NCBI GenBank assembly: GCA_002329325.1
Contig: DCTX01000026.1
Coordinates: 51,911-84,273 of the forward strand
Source of the DNA: Anaerolineales bacterium UBA1429
GTDB taxonomy: Bacteria; Chloroflexota; Anaerolineae; UBA1429
Reading direction: 5' to 3'
Length of the DNA stretch: 32,363 nt
In this document: positions 25,903-32,363 of the stretch, one piece after another
Position numbering within the stretch: position 1 is the stretch's first letter
Layout: every line of letters starts with the position of its first letter
Program-made: the position numbers and the translations under genes
The notes under the pieces: model-generated
Told to the model about the DNA's origin: nothing
Seen by the model: only the letters and a program-made list of their open reading frames with translations
The model's database searches: none

Positions 25903-26790
25903 ATGAACAAGACGCAGGCCGTCAACAAGCGTGAGCTCACCTGGTTCCTCGCCTTGACCTTTGCCCTCTCATGGCCCATGTTCCTGGCGCCTATGGCTCT
26001 CGGCGGCGGCGACCCTGCCGCGGCGCAGGCCATCGCCAGCATCGCCTGGGCGCTGGTCATGTTCGTGCCCGGTCTGGCCGCCATCGTGACTACTCGCTTT
26101 GTCATGGGCCGTGAACTCAAGTCGCTCAACCTGGGACGCCTGGGGCCCAAGCGCTTCTACCTGTGGGCCTGGTTGCTGCCGCCTGTGGGAGCGGTCCTGA
26201 CCTTGCTCTTTACCGTCCTCTTGGGCGTGGGCAAGCTGGATCTCTCCTTTGCCGCCGTGCAGGAGAGCATCGCGGCCCTGCCGACTCCGGTGGCCGTCCC
26301 CCCCTTGGTCGTTGTGGCCGTGGAGATCGGGGCGAGCCTGCTGCTGGCGCCCCTGGTGAACACGATCTTTGCCATCGGCGAGGAGGTGGGGTGGCGCGGC
26401 TATCTGTTGCCCACGCTCCTGCCCATGGGCAAATGGCGAGCCATCCTGATCACGGGGGCGATCTGGGGCGTGTGGCACGCCCCGGCCATCATCCAGGGCC
26501 ACAACTACCCTGGGCACCCGATCCTGGGAATCTTTTTGATGATCGGCTTCTGCCTGTTGCTGGGCACCATCCTGAGCTGGCTCTACCTGGAGACCCGCAG
26601 CCCCTGGGCGCCGGCCCTGGCCCACGGCGCGGGCAACGCCGTGGCGGCCCTGCCTATGCTGTTCCTGGCGCCCGGCGTGGACATCACCTGGGGAGGCACC
26701 CTGGCCGCCCCCGTGGGCTGGATCGGCATGGCTTTGTTCATCGCCTGGCTGGTGTACACCAGGCGGCTACCGCGCACGCTGGCCGAGTAG
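25903..26790 (+). CDS. CPBP family intramembrane metalloprotease
   Basis: 295 aa with about eight membrane helices. The CPBP (Rce1/Abi) signature is complete: EEVGWRGYLLPTLL (E160, E161, R165), WGVWHAP (H192) and a third motif ALAHGAGNAV (H241). Members cleave membrane-bound or prenylated substrates, or protect bacteriocin producers; the role cannot be read from sequence. The ATG follows AGGAGAAG and lies 32 nt after the URO-D-like gene, likely on the same transcript. With a mevalonate module in the window, a prenyl-protein role is tempting but unsupported. Confidence 0.92.
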   Translation: MNKTQAVNKRELTWFLALTFALSWPMFLAPMALGGGDPAAAQAIASIAWALVMFVPGLAAIVTTRFVMGRELKSLNLGRLGPKRFYLWAWLLPPVGAVLTLLFTVLLGVGKLDLSFAAVQESIAALPTPVAVPPLVVVAVEIGASLLLAPLVNTIFAIGEEVGWRGYLLPTLLPMGKWRAILITGAIWGVWHAPAIIQGHNYPGHPILGIFLMIGFCLLLGTILSWLYLETRSPWAPALAHGAGNAVAALPMLFLAPGVDITWGGTLAAPVGWIGMALFIAWLVYTRRLPRTLAE

Positions 26791-26810
26791 GCCAGCGCGG
26801 TGGGGCCAGG

Positions 26811-26849
26811 CTGCGCCAGCGCAGGGGGGAGACGTAGCGCCTCGGGCGC
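26811..26849. other. GC-rich short hairpins between convergent genes
   Basis: CTGCGC-CA-GCGCAG (26811-26824) and GCGCC-TCG-GGCGC (26837-26849) lie between the CPBP gene and the minus-strand hydrolase. No T-run is present; they may act as weak bidirectional terminators. Nothing else is evident in 26791-26901. Confidence 0.3.
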
Positions 26850-26901
26850 GGGCGCCTCGCACGTTGCCAGCCTCCCTGGCCCCTCGGCCCAGCCTCGCGC
26901 C

Positions 26902-28017
26902 CTACTCCCCTGCCGCCCGCAGGTGGGCGTCAAAGAAGGCGATCATGCGCTGCATAAAGAGCTGGTCGGCCTCGCCACGAAAGGTGTGGGGCGTATCGCT
27001 ATAGAGGTACAGCTCCACCGACTTGCCCAGTTCCTCCATGCGCGCCGCCAGCGCCTCCGACCACTCGTAGGGCACCGTCGGGTCGTCCAGGCTGTGGTGG
27101 ATGCTCACCGGCGCGACGATATCTTGCAGGTAGCTGGCCGGCGAGATGCGCAGCAGGTCCGCCTCGGACGTGTTGCCCTCGGGCCCGATCCCCGCGCCGC
27201 CCGAGCGCCGCTGGCGCCAGTTGCGGTTCTCCAGCTCGTCGGCGTGCATCGAACCATAGAGCACGGCGGCCCCCACGCCCGTATCCACGGTGAGCACGCG
27301 CCAGGTGATCCCCCCGCCCATGCTGTGGCCCATAACTCCGATGGCGCTGGCATCGGCCCTCTCCAGGGGCCCCGGCTGGCCCGCCTGGGCGCGGATCAGC
27401 GCCAGCAGGTTGAGCACGTCCACCGCCATGCCCACACGGAAGGTGTTGGGGCCGTTATCCGAAGGGGGATAGCCGCGCAGGTTGGGGTGCAAGACGATGT
27501 AGCCGGCCCGGGCCAGGGCGTCGGCATAGCGGGTCGTGTAGGCCAGGGTCTCGTACACCGAGGGCTCGATGTAGCCGTGCAGCACAATCGCCACCGGGAA
27601 GGGCCCCTCCCCTGCGGGGACGTTCATGAAACCATAGATGGTCAGGCCATCGCTGGGATAGGTGATCAGGCTGCGGGTAAAGGCGCCTGTCACGGCCAGC
27701 GTCTCCTCCACAACCAGCTCGCCGCCGCCATAGCTGCGGGCGCGCAGATCTTCGATGGTCAGGCCCGCATACGGATCGGGCGTGGGCGTGGCCGTCGGCG
27801 TGGCCGTGGGTGACGGCGTCGCGGTGGGCGTGGGCGATGCCGTGACCGTGGCGGTCGGCGAAGGCGTCGGCGTCGGCGTGGAGGTCGCCGTAGGCGCCAG
27901 GGTCGCCGTCAGCGTCGGCGTGGCCGTGGGCGCTGGGTTGCCCAGGGGCGCATCTCCCTGGCAGGCGACAACCAGCAGCAAGACGAAGGAGAGCAGCCAA
28001 CGGATTGACCTGGACAT
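26902..28017 (-). CDS. Secreted alpha/beta-hydrolase lipoprotein (S9/DLH-like)
   Basis: 371 aa. A lipoprotein signal peptide ends in LLVVAC with the modified Cys at 19. Residues 29-80 are a Thr/Pro/Ala-rich spacer made of ATPTPTPSP-type units, a tether I associate with Chloroflexota surface proteins. The catalytic domain is an alpha/beta hydrolase of the S9 peptidase/dienelactone hydrolase kind: oxyanion region VLHGYIEP, nucleophile S232 in GHSMGGG, acid D311 or D312 in HHSLDDPTVP, and H344 in DTPHTFRG. Substrate could be a peptide or an ester. A weak AAGAGG Shine-Dalgarno precedes the ATG, and a strong TTGACA promoter is 62 nt upstream. Confidence 0.9.
   Translation of the reverse strand: MSRSIRWLLSFVLLLVVACQGDAPLGNPAPTATPTLTATLAPTATSTPTPTPSPTATVTASPTPTATPSPTATPTATPTPDPYAGLTIEDLRARSYGGGELVVEETLAVTGAFTRSLITYPSDGLTIYGFMNVPAGEGPFPVAIVLHGYIEPSVYETLAYTTRYADALARAGYIVLHPNLRGYPPSDNGPNTFRVGMAVDVLNLLALIRAQAGQPGPLERADASAIGVMGHSMGGGITWRVLTVDTGVGAAVLYGSMHADELENRNWRQRRSGGAGIGPEGNTSEADLLRISPASYLQDIVAPVSIHHSLDDPTVPYEWSEALAARMEELGKSVELYLYSDTPHTFRGEADQLFMQRMIAFFDAHLRAAGE
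27778..27933 (-). repeat. Low-complexity Thr/Pro/Ala tether repeat
   Basis: About 52 codons of the lipoprotein encode repeated PT, AT and PS pairs. On the plus strand this reads as runs of GGCGTGG/GCCGTGG/GGCGTCGG units with 6-nt periodicity. It is an imperfect repeat prone to length change by slippage, inside an intact gene. Confidence 0.8.
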
Positions 28018-28078
28018 GCGCCTGTACCTCTTGTTGACGGGGCGAGCACGGGCCCTTATCTATATGAATCTGGTAGAG

Positions 28079-28107
28079 AATATACGGTATCGAGGATGCC
28101 CTGTCAA
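28079..28107 (-). promoter_or_regulatory. Promoter of the hydrolase lipoprotein gene
   Basis: Minus strand: a perfect TTGACA (plus 28102-28107), a 17-bp spacer and TATATT (plus 28079-28084). Start near 28072. The rest of the 204-nt divergent gap has no convincing plus-strand promoter for degV. Confidence 0.75.
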
Positions 28108-28221
28108 GCGGCGCGGCCCCAGGGAATTGGCCCGCAGGCCGCGCCCCAGGGCACAACTCGCCGCATAGCGCGGTGTTATGGCTTGGGACGGGATGTTGCG
28201 GCACACGTGGGGGAGGATGGC

Positions 28222-29070
28222 ATGAGCAATCACCGAGTCGCGATTTTGACGGATAGCACCAGCGATCTGCCCGCGGAGCTGGTGCGCAAGCACGACATTC
28301 ACATCATTCCGCTGTACGTACTCTGGGGCGGCGAGCAGCTGCGCGACGGCGTGGATATCGACCACGCCACATTCTACGGCCGCCTGCCCCGGGATCCGGA
28401 GCATCCGACCACATCGCAGCCCACGCCGGCGGACTTTGTCCGGGTCGTCGAGGGGCTGGATGCCGATGAGATCGTGTTCGTCTCCATCTCGGATAGGTTG
28501 AGCGGCACCATCGCCTCGGCGAATGCCGCCAAAGACATGGTGCGCAAGCCTCTGCACGTGGTGGATTCGGGGTCCGTCTCCATGGGGTTGGGCTGGATGA
28601 CCCTGGTGGCGGCCCGCGCCCGTGATGCAGGGGCATCCGTCCCGGAGATCATCGCCGCCGTCGAAGCCGCGCGCTCGAGCCTGCACGTGATCTTTACCGT
28701 GGAGACCCTCGAGTATCTGCACCGCGGCGGGCGCATCGGCGCTGCGGCCAAGCTGCTGGGCACCGCGTTGCAGCTCAAGCCCCTGCTCACCATCCGCCCC
28801 GAACTGGGCATGATCGAGCCGCTGGAGAGGGTGCGCTCACGCAAGCGCTCGCTGACGCGGGTGGTCGAGTACAGCCTGGAGCAGCTCGATGCCAGCCGCC
28901 CCCTCCGCGTCGGGATCATGCATGCCATGGCGGCTGCCGAGGCCCAGGCCGTGGCCGACGACCTGTGTTCGCGGATCACCCCGGCCGAGCTGGTGATGGC
29001 CAATGTGACGCCCGTGGTGGGCACCCACAGCGGCCCCGGCGTGATCGGCATCGCCGCCTACGCGGAATAG
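28222..29070 (+). CDS. DegV family fatty-acid-binding protein
   Basis: 282 aa. DegV/FakB proteins bind a fatty acid and present it to a kinase for phosphorylation. Motifs: VAILTDSTSDLP at the start, TSQPTPADF, the Ser-rich SISDRLSGTIASA, VVDSGSVSMGLG, and LEYLHRGGRIGAAAKLLG, then LKPLLTIRPELG and the C-terminal TPVVGTHSGPGVIGIA. The ATG at 28222 follows GGGGGAGG by 6 nt; upstream in-frame codons belong to the promoter region. No fatty-acid kinase (FakA) gene is in the window. A 16-bp stem-loop follows. Confidence 0.95.
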   Translation: MSNHRVAILTDSTSDLPAELVRKHDIHIIPLYVLWGGEQLRDGVDIDHATFYGRLPRDPEHPTTSQPTPADFVRVVEGLDADEIVFVSISDRLSGTIASANAAKDMVRKPLHVVDSGSVSMGLGWMTLVAARARDAGASVPEIIAAVEAARSSLHVIFTVETLEYLHRGGRIGAAAKLLGTALQLKPLLTIRPELGMIEPLERVRSRKRSLTRVVEYSLEQLDASRPLRVGIMHAMAAAEAQAVADDLCSRITPAELVMANVTPVVGTHSGPGVIGIAAYAE

Positions 29071-29089
29071 GCAACCCGCCTGAACGGCA

Positions 29090-29127
29090 ACGCGTCCCCG
29101 AGAGACCGCACTCTCTCGGGGACGCGT
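29090..29127. terminator. Strong stem-loop between degV and the DUF2807 gene
   Basis: A perfect 16-bp stem (29090-29105 with 29112-29127) closes a 6-nt loop, 19 nt after the degV stop and 13 nt before the end of the minus-strand gene. No long T-run, but the stem is long enough to serve both convergent genes. Confidence 0.75.
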
Positions 29128-29140
29128 CGCACTGAGACGA

Positions 29141-30064
29141 CTAGGGCCTGATCTGGCGGACCTGGCCGGAGCCCAGGCAGTTGGCGCTGACTGTCGGCGA
29201 ACCGACGTACTCGAGATTTCCGCTCCCCATGATGCGGGCCGCGATCGCCGTGCTCACCTGCACCTCGGCGTTGCCGCTGCCGGTGAGGTTGGCGTCCACC
29301 CGCTCGCTGGCGACCCCAAGCGCGGCATAGTCGCCCGAGCCCATCACGGTCAGATCCTGGGCCGTGGCCGTGCCCTGGCTCGCCACAACGGTGCCCGAGC
29401 CGCTGATGTTGACCTTGAGCTGTTGCACAGATACCGACTCGACGCTGACGCCGCCCGATCCCATGGCCGTGATCTCGGCCATCTCAGCCTGGATGCCCTC
29501 CAGGCGCACATCGCCCGAGCCGCTGACGTTGACGCTGACGCGATCACCCGTCAACTCGGGGCCGATGACGTTGCCGCTGCCCATGTTGGCGATGCTCCGC
29601 AGGCTGGGCACCGTGAGAACGAGCTGGATCGAGCCGCGCTGCACGACGCGCAGACCCGGCTGCATCGAGATGTCCAGTTCGCCGCCTTGCTCCTGCACGT
29701 TGATCAGCTCGATGATGTTGTCCTCGGCACGAACGTGCAGCGAGGGCTGGTCGCCCAACCGGATCGTCAACTCGGCGGGGATGGTCAGCCGGACGCCGCT
29801 CACGTCCCCCACGGCATAGTCGCGCTCGACCATCTGCCCAGAGCCGCTCACCTCGACGCCCTCGGACTCTGACGGCAACTCCCAGAATCCTCGCAGGACG
29901 GGCGCCCCCGGCGCCCACTCCCATGTGCTCGACCCATTGCTGCGGCTGATGCTGCTGGCCACGACGATGCCGATGCAGCAGCACGCCAACAGCCCCAGAA
30001 CCGCCACCACGATCACGATCACCCAGACCGTCCGCTTCTGCCCCGTCCCTTTTTCCTTGTCCAT
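29141..30064 (-). CDS. DUF2807 (GIN-domain) membrane-anchored beta-helix protein
   Basis: 307 aa. A short Lys-rich N-terminus, one membrane helix (WVIVIVVAVLGLLACCCIGIVV), then an extracellular DUF2807 domain. This region repeats a GSG turn about every 20 residues (VSGSGQ, NMGSGN, VSGSGD, AMGSGG, ISGSGT, VMGSGD, LTGSGN, IMGSGN, CLGSGQ), nine copies, alternating M-G-S-G and S/T-G-S-G, as in a right-handed beta-helix. These proteins were called head-GIN or putative adhesin domains; their role is not established. The start is ATG 30064 with GGAGAGGAG upstream. It is convergent with degV. Confidence 0.88.
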   Translation of the reverse strand: MDKEKGTGQKRTVWVIVIVVAVLGLLACCCIGIVVASSISRSNGSSTWEWAPGAPVLRGFWELPSESEGVEVSGSGQMVERDYAVGDVSGVRLTIPAELTIRLGDQPSLHVRAEDNIIELINVQEQGGELDISMQPGLRVVQRGSIQLVLTVPSLRSIANMGSGNVIGPELTGDRVSVNVSGSGDVRLEGIQAEMAEITAMGSGGVSVESVSVQQLKVNISGSGTVVASQGTATAQDLTVMGSGDYAALGVASERVDANLTGSGNAEVQVSTAIAARIMGSGNLEYVGSPTVSANCLGSGQVRQIRP

Positions 30065-30110
30065 GCCTCTCCTCTCCGGCCCGCGTGCCCGAACACCTCG
30101 ATGGGGAGGC

Positions 30111-30146
30111 CCCCAATTTGGGGCGCACCCCATCGCGTGCTATTCT
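30111..30146 (+). promoter_or_regulatory. Promoter with operator-like palindrome, second M55 gene
   Basis: TTGGGG (30118-30123), 17 bp, TATTCT (30141-30146) with TGC before the -10. The palindrome CCCCAA-T-TTGGGG (30111-30123) covers the -35, as expected of a repressor site. No adjacent regulator gene. Confidence 0.5.
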
Positions 30147-30210
30147 CACTTCCTAGCTCTCTACGCTGATGGATGCGCCAGGTTTCGCGGCAGAACAGGA
30201 GGTCGACGGA

Positions 30211-30996
30211 ATGCGTATCTATGTCGTCTGTGACCTGGAGGGGACGGCCGGCGTGGTCAATCACCGGGCGCAATGCTGGTTCGATGGCGCCTACTATACC
30301 CAAGCGCGCCGCTGGGCGACCCAGGAGCTGAACGCCCTGGTAGAGGGCGCTTTGGCCGGCGGCGCCACCGAGATCGTCGCCTGGGACGGCCACGGCCCCT
30401 TCCCCGGCGGGCTGGATATCGAGATGGTGCACCCCGCCTGCCGCGTGATCGCCAACGCGGGCGATGGCGGCCCGCCCTGGCTGGATCGCGGCTGGGATGC
30501 CCTGTTCCAGTGTGGCCTGCACGGCATGGCCGATGCGCCCTGGGGCGTGCTGGACCACAGCTTTGAGCCCGATATCGCCGCCTTCTGGCTGAATGATGTG
30601 CGGATGGGCGAGGTGGGGATGAATATCGCCACGGCGGGCAGCCACGGGGTGCCTGCCGTGTTCCTGGCGGGGGATCGGGCGGGCGCCCAGGAAGCGCTGG
30701 CCCTGGCGCCCGGCATGGTGACCGCCGTGGTCAAGGAGGGGCTGCGCGAGCGGGGCGGCCTCAACGCCCCGGCCTTCTCCCTGACCCCGGCTGCTGCCTG
30801 CGACCTGATCCGCGCCAGGGCCGAGGAGGCGATGGAGCAGGTCGGCCATGTGAGCCCCTGGTGCCCCGAGCCGCCCTTCGTGCTGCGCACTCGCTACCGC
30901 AGCGTGGAGCGCGCCGAGCGGGAGGCCGCCCGCCGCGGGCTGCGCCGCCTCGACCCGTACACCGTCGAGGAGACGGTCGCCACGCTGGACGGCTAG
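30211..30996 (+). CDS. M55-family D-aminopeptidase-like protein (second copy)
   Basis: 261 aa M55 zinc peptidase. D8 and E10 (VVCDLEGTAGV), H61 (WDGHGP), H104 (GLHG), putative nucleophile H116 (LDHSF) and E134 (MGEVGMN) are all present, so it should be active. It differs from the copy at 4214 in its middle and C-terminus, so it is an old paralogue rather than a recent duplicate. ATG 30211 follows AGGAGG by 8 nt. No signal peptide. It has its own promoter with an operator-like palindrome. Likely substrates are peptides with N-terminal D-residues, for instance from peptidoglycan. Confidence 0.9.
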   Translation: MRIYVVCDLEGTAGVVNHRAQCWFDGAYYTQARRWATQELNALVEGALAGGATEIVAWDGHGPFPGGLDIEMVHPACRVIANAGDGGPPWLDRGWDALFQCGLHGMADAPWGVLDHSFEPDIAAFWLNDVRMGEVGMNIATAGSHGVPAVFLAGDRAGAQEALALAPGMVTAVVKEGLRERGGLNAPAFSLTPAAACDLIRARAEEAMEQVGHVSPWCPEPPFVLRTRYRSVERAEREAARRGLRRLDPYTVEETVATLDG

Positions 30997-31080
30997 CGCC
31001 CCGGGGGAATGGGCCTTCGTGCGCTGGGGTGCGCGGCTGCGTGGCCCCCGCCACCTCTGTGCCCTACCCTGCCCCCTCGT

Positions 31081-31109
31081 TTGACGCGCCTCCCCGCCCG
31101 CACCATAAT
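31081..31109 (+). promoter_or_regulatory. Promoter of the beta-propeller lipoprotein gene
   Basis: TTGACG (31081-31086), a 17-bp spacer and CATAAT (31104-31109). Start near 31116, followed by GGGGAGG ahead of the ATG at 31140. The gap 30997-31080 shows nothing else. Confidence 0.7.
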
Positions 31110-31139
31110 CGGTTGGCACAGGCAAAGCGGGGAGGCCTC

Positions 31140-32363
31140 ATGTCACATCGGATCTGGTTGCGCTGCATCATCGGGCTTGTGCTCGGCTCACTGTGGATGG
31201 CGGGCTGCGCGATCCCCCAGCCCTACGAGGCATATCAGCCGACGCCGCTTTCCGAGCTGGCGGCCCCCGAGGCGTTGCCCACCATCCCCTCACCCCTCGA
31301 TCAGCCGCCTCAATCGCCCACAGCCACCCCCTCGGGGCCGTTGGCCGCGCCCATGGCCACCCGCGGTGGCTTTGTCCCCCGCCAGGAGTGGCGCACCTAT
31401 GCCGACTATGGCGCGCTGCGCGAGCTGGCCAGCCACCCCGATGGTAGCCTATGGGCCATTGCGGCCGGCGGCCTGGTGCGTTGGGAGCCGACCACAGGCC
31501 AGGCTACGGCCCACGGCAGCCCCGATGGCCTGGCCAGCCAGGCCGTCAACGCCCTCTGGATCGCCCATGATGGCCTCGTCTGGGCGGGCACCGAGGCAGG
31601 CCTTTCGCGCTACGATGGCAGTCACTGGGCGACCTTCACCCAGGAGGATGGGCTGCCCTCCAATCAAGTGTACAGCCTGCTGCAGACCACCGATGATGTG
31701 CTCTGGTGCGGAACTCGGGGCGGGCTGGCCCGCTACGATGGCGCCGCCTGGCACACCGAGTGGCTCGTCCCGCAGGGGACGGCGGAAGGCGTCACCGCCG
31801 CGCTGGAGGGGCGCGATGGGGCGCTCTGGTTCGCCGTGCGGGGCGGCGGCCTGCTGCGCCATGCCGAGGGCGCCTGGACCTACCTTTCCGTCGCCGAGGG
31901 CGCCCCGGCCCATCCGACCGCCCTCCTGGATGACGCCGTGGGCGCTCTCTGGGTGGGCACGTCCGATGCGGGGCTATGGCGCTATGCCGATGGCCTCTGG
32001 ACGACCTTCGCCGAGGCGGACGGCCTGCCCTCCGCCTCCATCTCGGCCCTGGCACAAGGGCCGGAAGGGATGCTCTGGGTAGGCACATCCTCTGGCATAG
32101 CCCGCTTCGATGGCAGCGCCTGGCTCGCCTACACCGAGGAGGAGGATTTGGCCGGCGCCGCGATCCACGATCTGGTGATGGGCTTTGATGGCCACATCTG
32201 GGCCGCCACCGACCGGGGCATCTCACACCTGGATGGCGCTATCTGGGAGCATTTCGGTGCGGCCGATGGGCTACCCGACGGCCCCGCCTTCGCCCTGCTG
32301 CCCGATCAGTTCCGCGGGCTCTATGCCGGCACGTCGGCTGGACTGGCCCGCTACGCAGACGGC
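31140..32363 (+). CDS. Beta-propeller (Reg_prop) lipoprotein, C-terminus cut by window end
   Basis: 408 codons from ATG 31140 to the last base, with no stop, so the gene is incomplete. A lipoprotein signal ends LGSLWMAGC (Cys 23; Met at -3 makes the lipobox imperfect). A Pro/Ser/Thr-rich tether to about residue 80 follows. From there, repeats of about 40 residues read 'G.LWVGT..GL.RYDG..W..F...DGLP', at least seven visible (for example LVWAGTEAGLSRYDG, LWVGTSSGIARFDG). This is the two-component-regulator propeller repeat. The full protein could be a free surface propeller, or carry a C-terminal kinase or other domain beyond the window. GGGGAGG and a good promoter support the start. Confidence 0.88.
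   Translation, partial: MSHRIWLRCIIGLVLGSLWMAGCAIPQPYEAYQPTPLSELAAPEALPTIPSPLDQPPQSPTATPSGPLAAPMATRGGFVPRQEWRTYADYGALRELASHPDGSLWAIAAGGLVRWEPTTGQATAHGSPDGLASQAVNALWIAHDGLVWAGTEAGLSRYDGSHWATFTQEDGLPSNQVYSLLQTTDDVLWCGTRGGLARYDGAAWHTEWLVPQGTAEGVTAALEGRDGALWFAVRGGGLLRHAEGAWTYLSVAEGAPAHPTALLDDAVGALWVGTSDAGLWRYADGLWTTFAEADGLPSASISALAQGPEGMLWVGTSSGIARFDGSAWLAYTEEEDLAGAAIHDLVMGFDGHIWAATDRGISHLDGAIWEHFGAADGLPDGPAFALLPDQFRGLYAGTSAGLARYADG

Noticed and set aside
24677..26883. CCTCCCTGGCCCC shared by two intergenic regions (24677 and 26871)
   Set aside because: Only 13 nt, GC-rich, without flanking similarity; likely chance.
27778..27933. Possible CRISPR or minisatellite array
   Set aside because: The 6-nt periodicity is explained by Thr-Pro/Ala-Thr codon pairs in a lipoprotein tether; no spaced identical repeats.
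31009..32082. 357-codon plus-strand frame near the right end
   Set aside because: Pro/Arg/Ser-rich shadow of the beta-propeller lipoprotein, which is in another frame starting at 31140 with signal peptide, repeats, Shine-Dalgarno and promoter.

Overview
This 32.4 kb window is GC-rich (roughly two-thirds G+C by eye), densely coding and chromosomal in character. I see no transposase, phage, CRISPR, rRNA or tRNA gene. The gene content suggests a Chloroflexota (Anaerolineae-like) bacterium: a DUF2723 glycosyltransferase with a C-terminal beta-sandwich, Thr/Pro-rich lipoproteins, a beta-propeller lipoprotein, H+-pyrophosphatase, GH4 and uroporphyrinogen-decarboxylase-like proteins, and an archaeal-style mevalonate module. 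The assignment is inference; no rRNA is present to test it. Many promoters read well as sigma-70 type (TTGACA-like, 17 bp, TATAAT-like, often with an extended TGn -10).

Layout. 1-2991: a divergent pair (a proline-rich partial protein on minus, a DUF2723 glycosyltransferase on plus), then an orphan Imm5-like protein. 3112-6568: an Ldh2-family dehydrogenase, an M55 D-aminopeptidase, and two membrane proteins (DUF2085, DUF4013). 6758-11497: a compact plus-strand run of degradative-class HMG-CoA reductase, archaeal-type HMG-CoA synthase, thiolase, a DUF35 Zn-ribbon/OB protein and a DUF62 SAM hydrolase. 11566-12714: a HhH/transmembrane/coiled-coil protein on minus. 12927-16356: pyrimidine-nucleoside phosphorylase facing the membrane pyrophosphatase hppA, with a 16-bp stem-loop terminator between them. 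16357-16549: a strongly structured hppA leader. 16720-21708: a sugar/redox block (URO-D-like protein, GH4 glycosidase, sugar-phosphate isomerase-like TIM barrel, then a coupled SDR and Fe-S flavoprotein pair on minus). 21869-24564: a PhnP-like metallo-beta-lactamase protein and RNase J, the latter behind a leader with its own promoter and an intrinsic terminator. 24782-30996: a second URO-D-like protein, a CPBP protease, an alpha/beta-hydrolase lipoprotein, DegV, a DUF2807 beta-helix protein and a second M55 peptidase. 31140-end: a beta-propeller lipoprotein cut by the window end.

How genes work together. Thiolase, HMG-CoA synthase and the DUF35 protein match the known archaeal acetoacetyl-CoA thiolase/HMG-CoA synthase channelling complex, and HMG-CoA reductase would take the product to mevalonate. 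GH4, the isomerase-like barrel, SDR and Ldh2 proteins suggest use of sugars and sugar acids. The pyrophosphatase and nucleoside phosphorylase are core metabolism.

The most interesting signals are RNA-level: the attenuator-like leader of RNase J (22731-22864) and the tandem-hairpin leader of hppA (16357-16549). I recognise neither as a known riboswitch class. Also notable are a DUF2723 gene whose promoter and Shine-Dalgarno point to an ATC start, and a HhH-TM-coiled-coil protein of unusual architecture.
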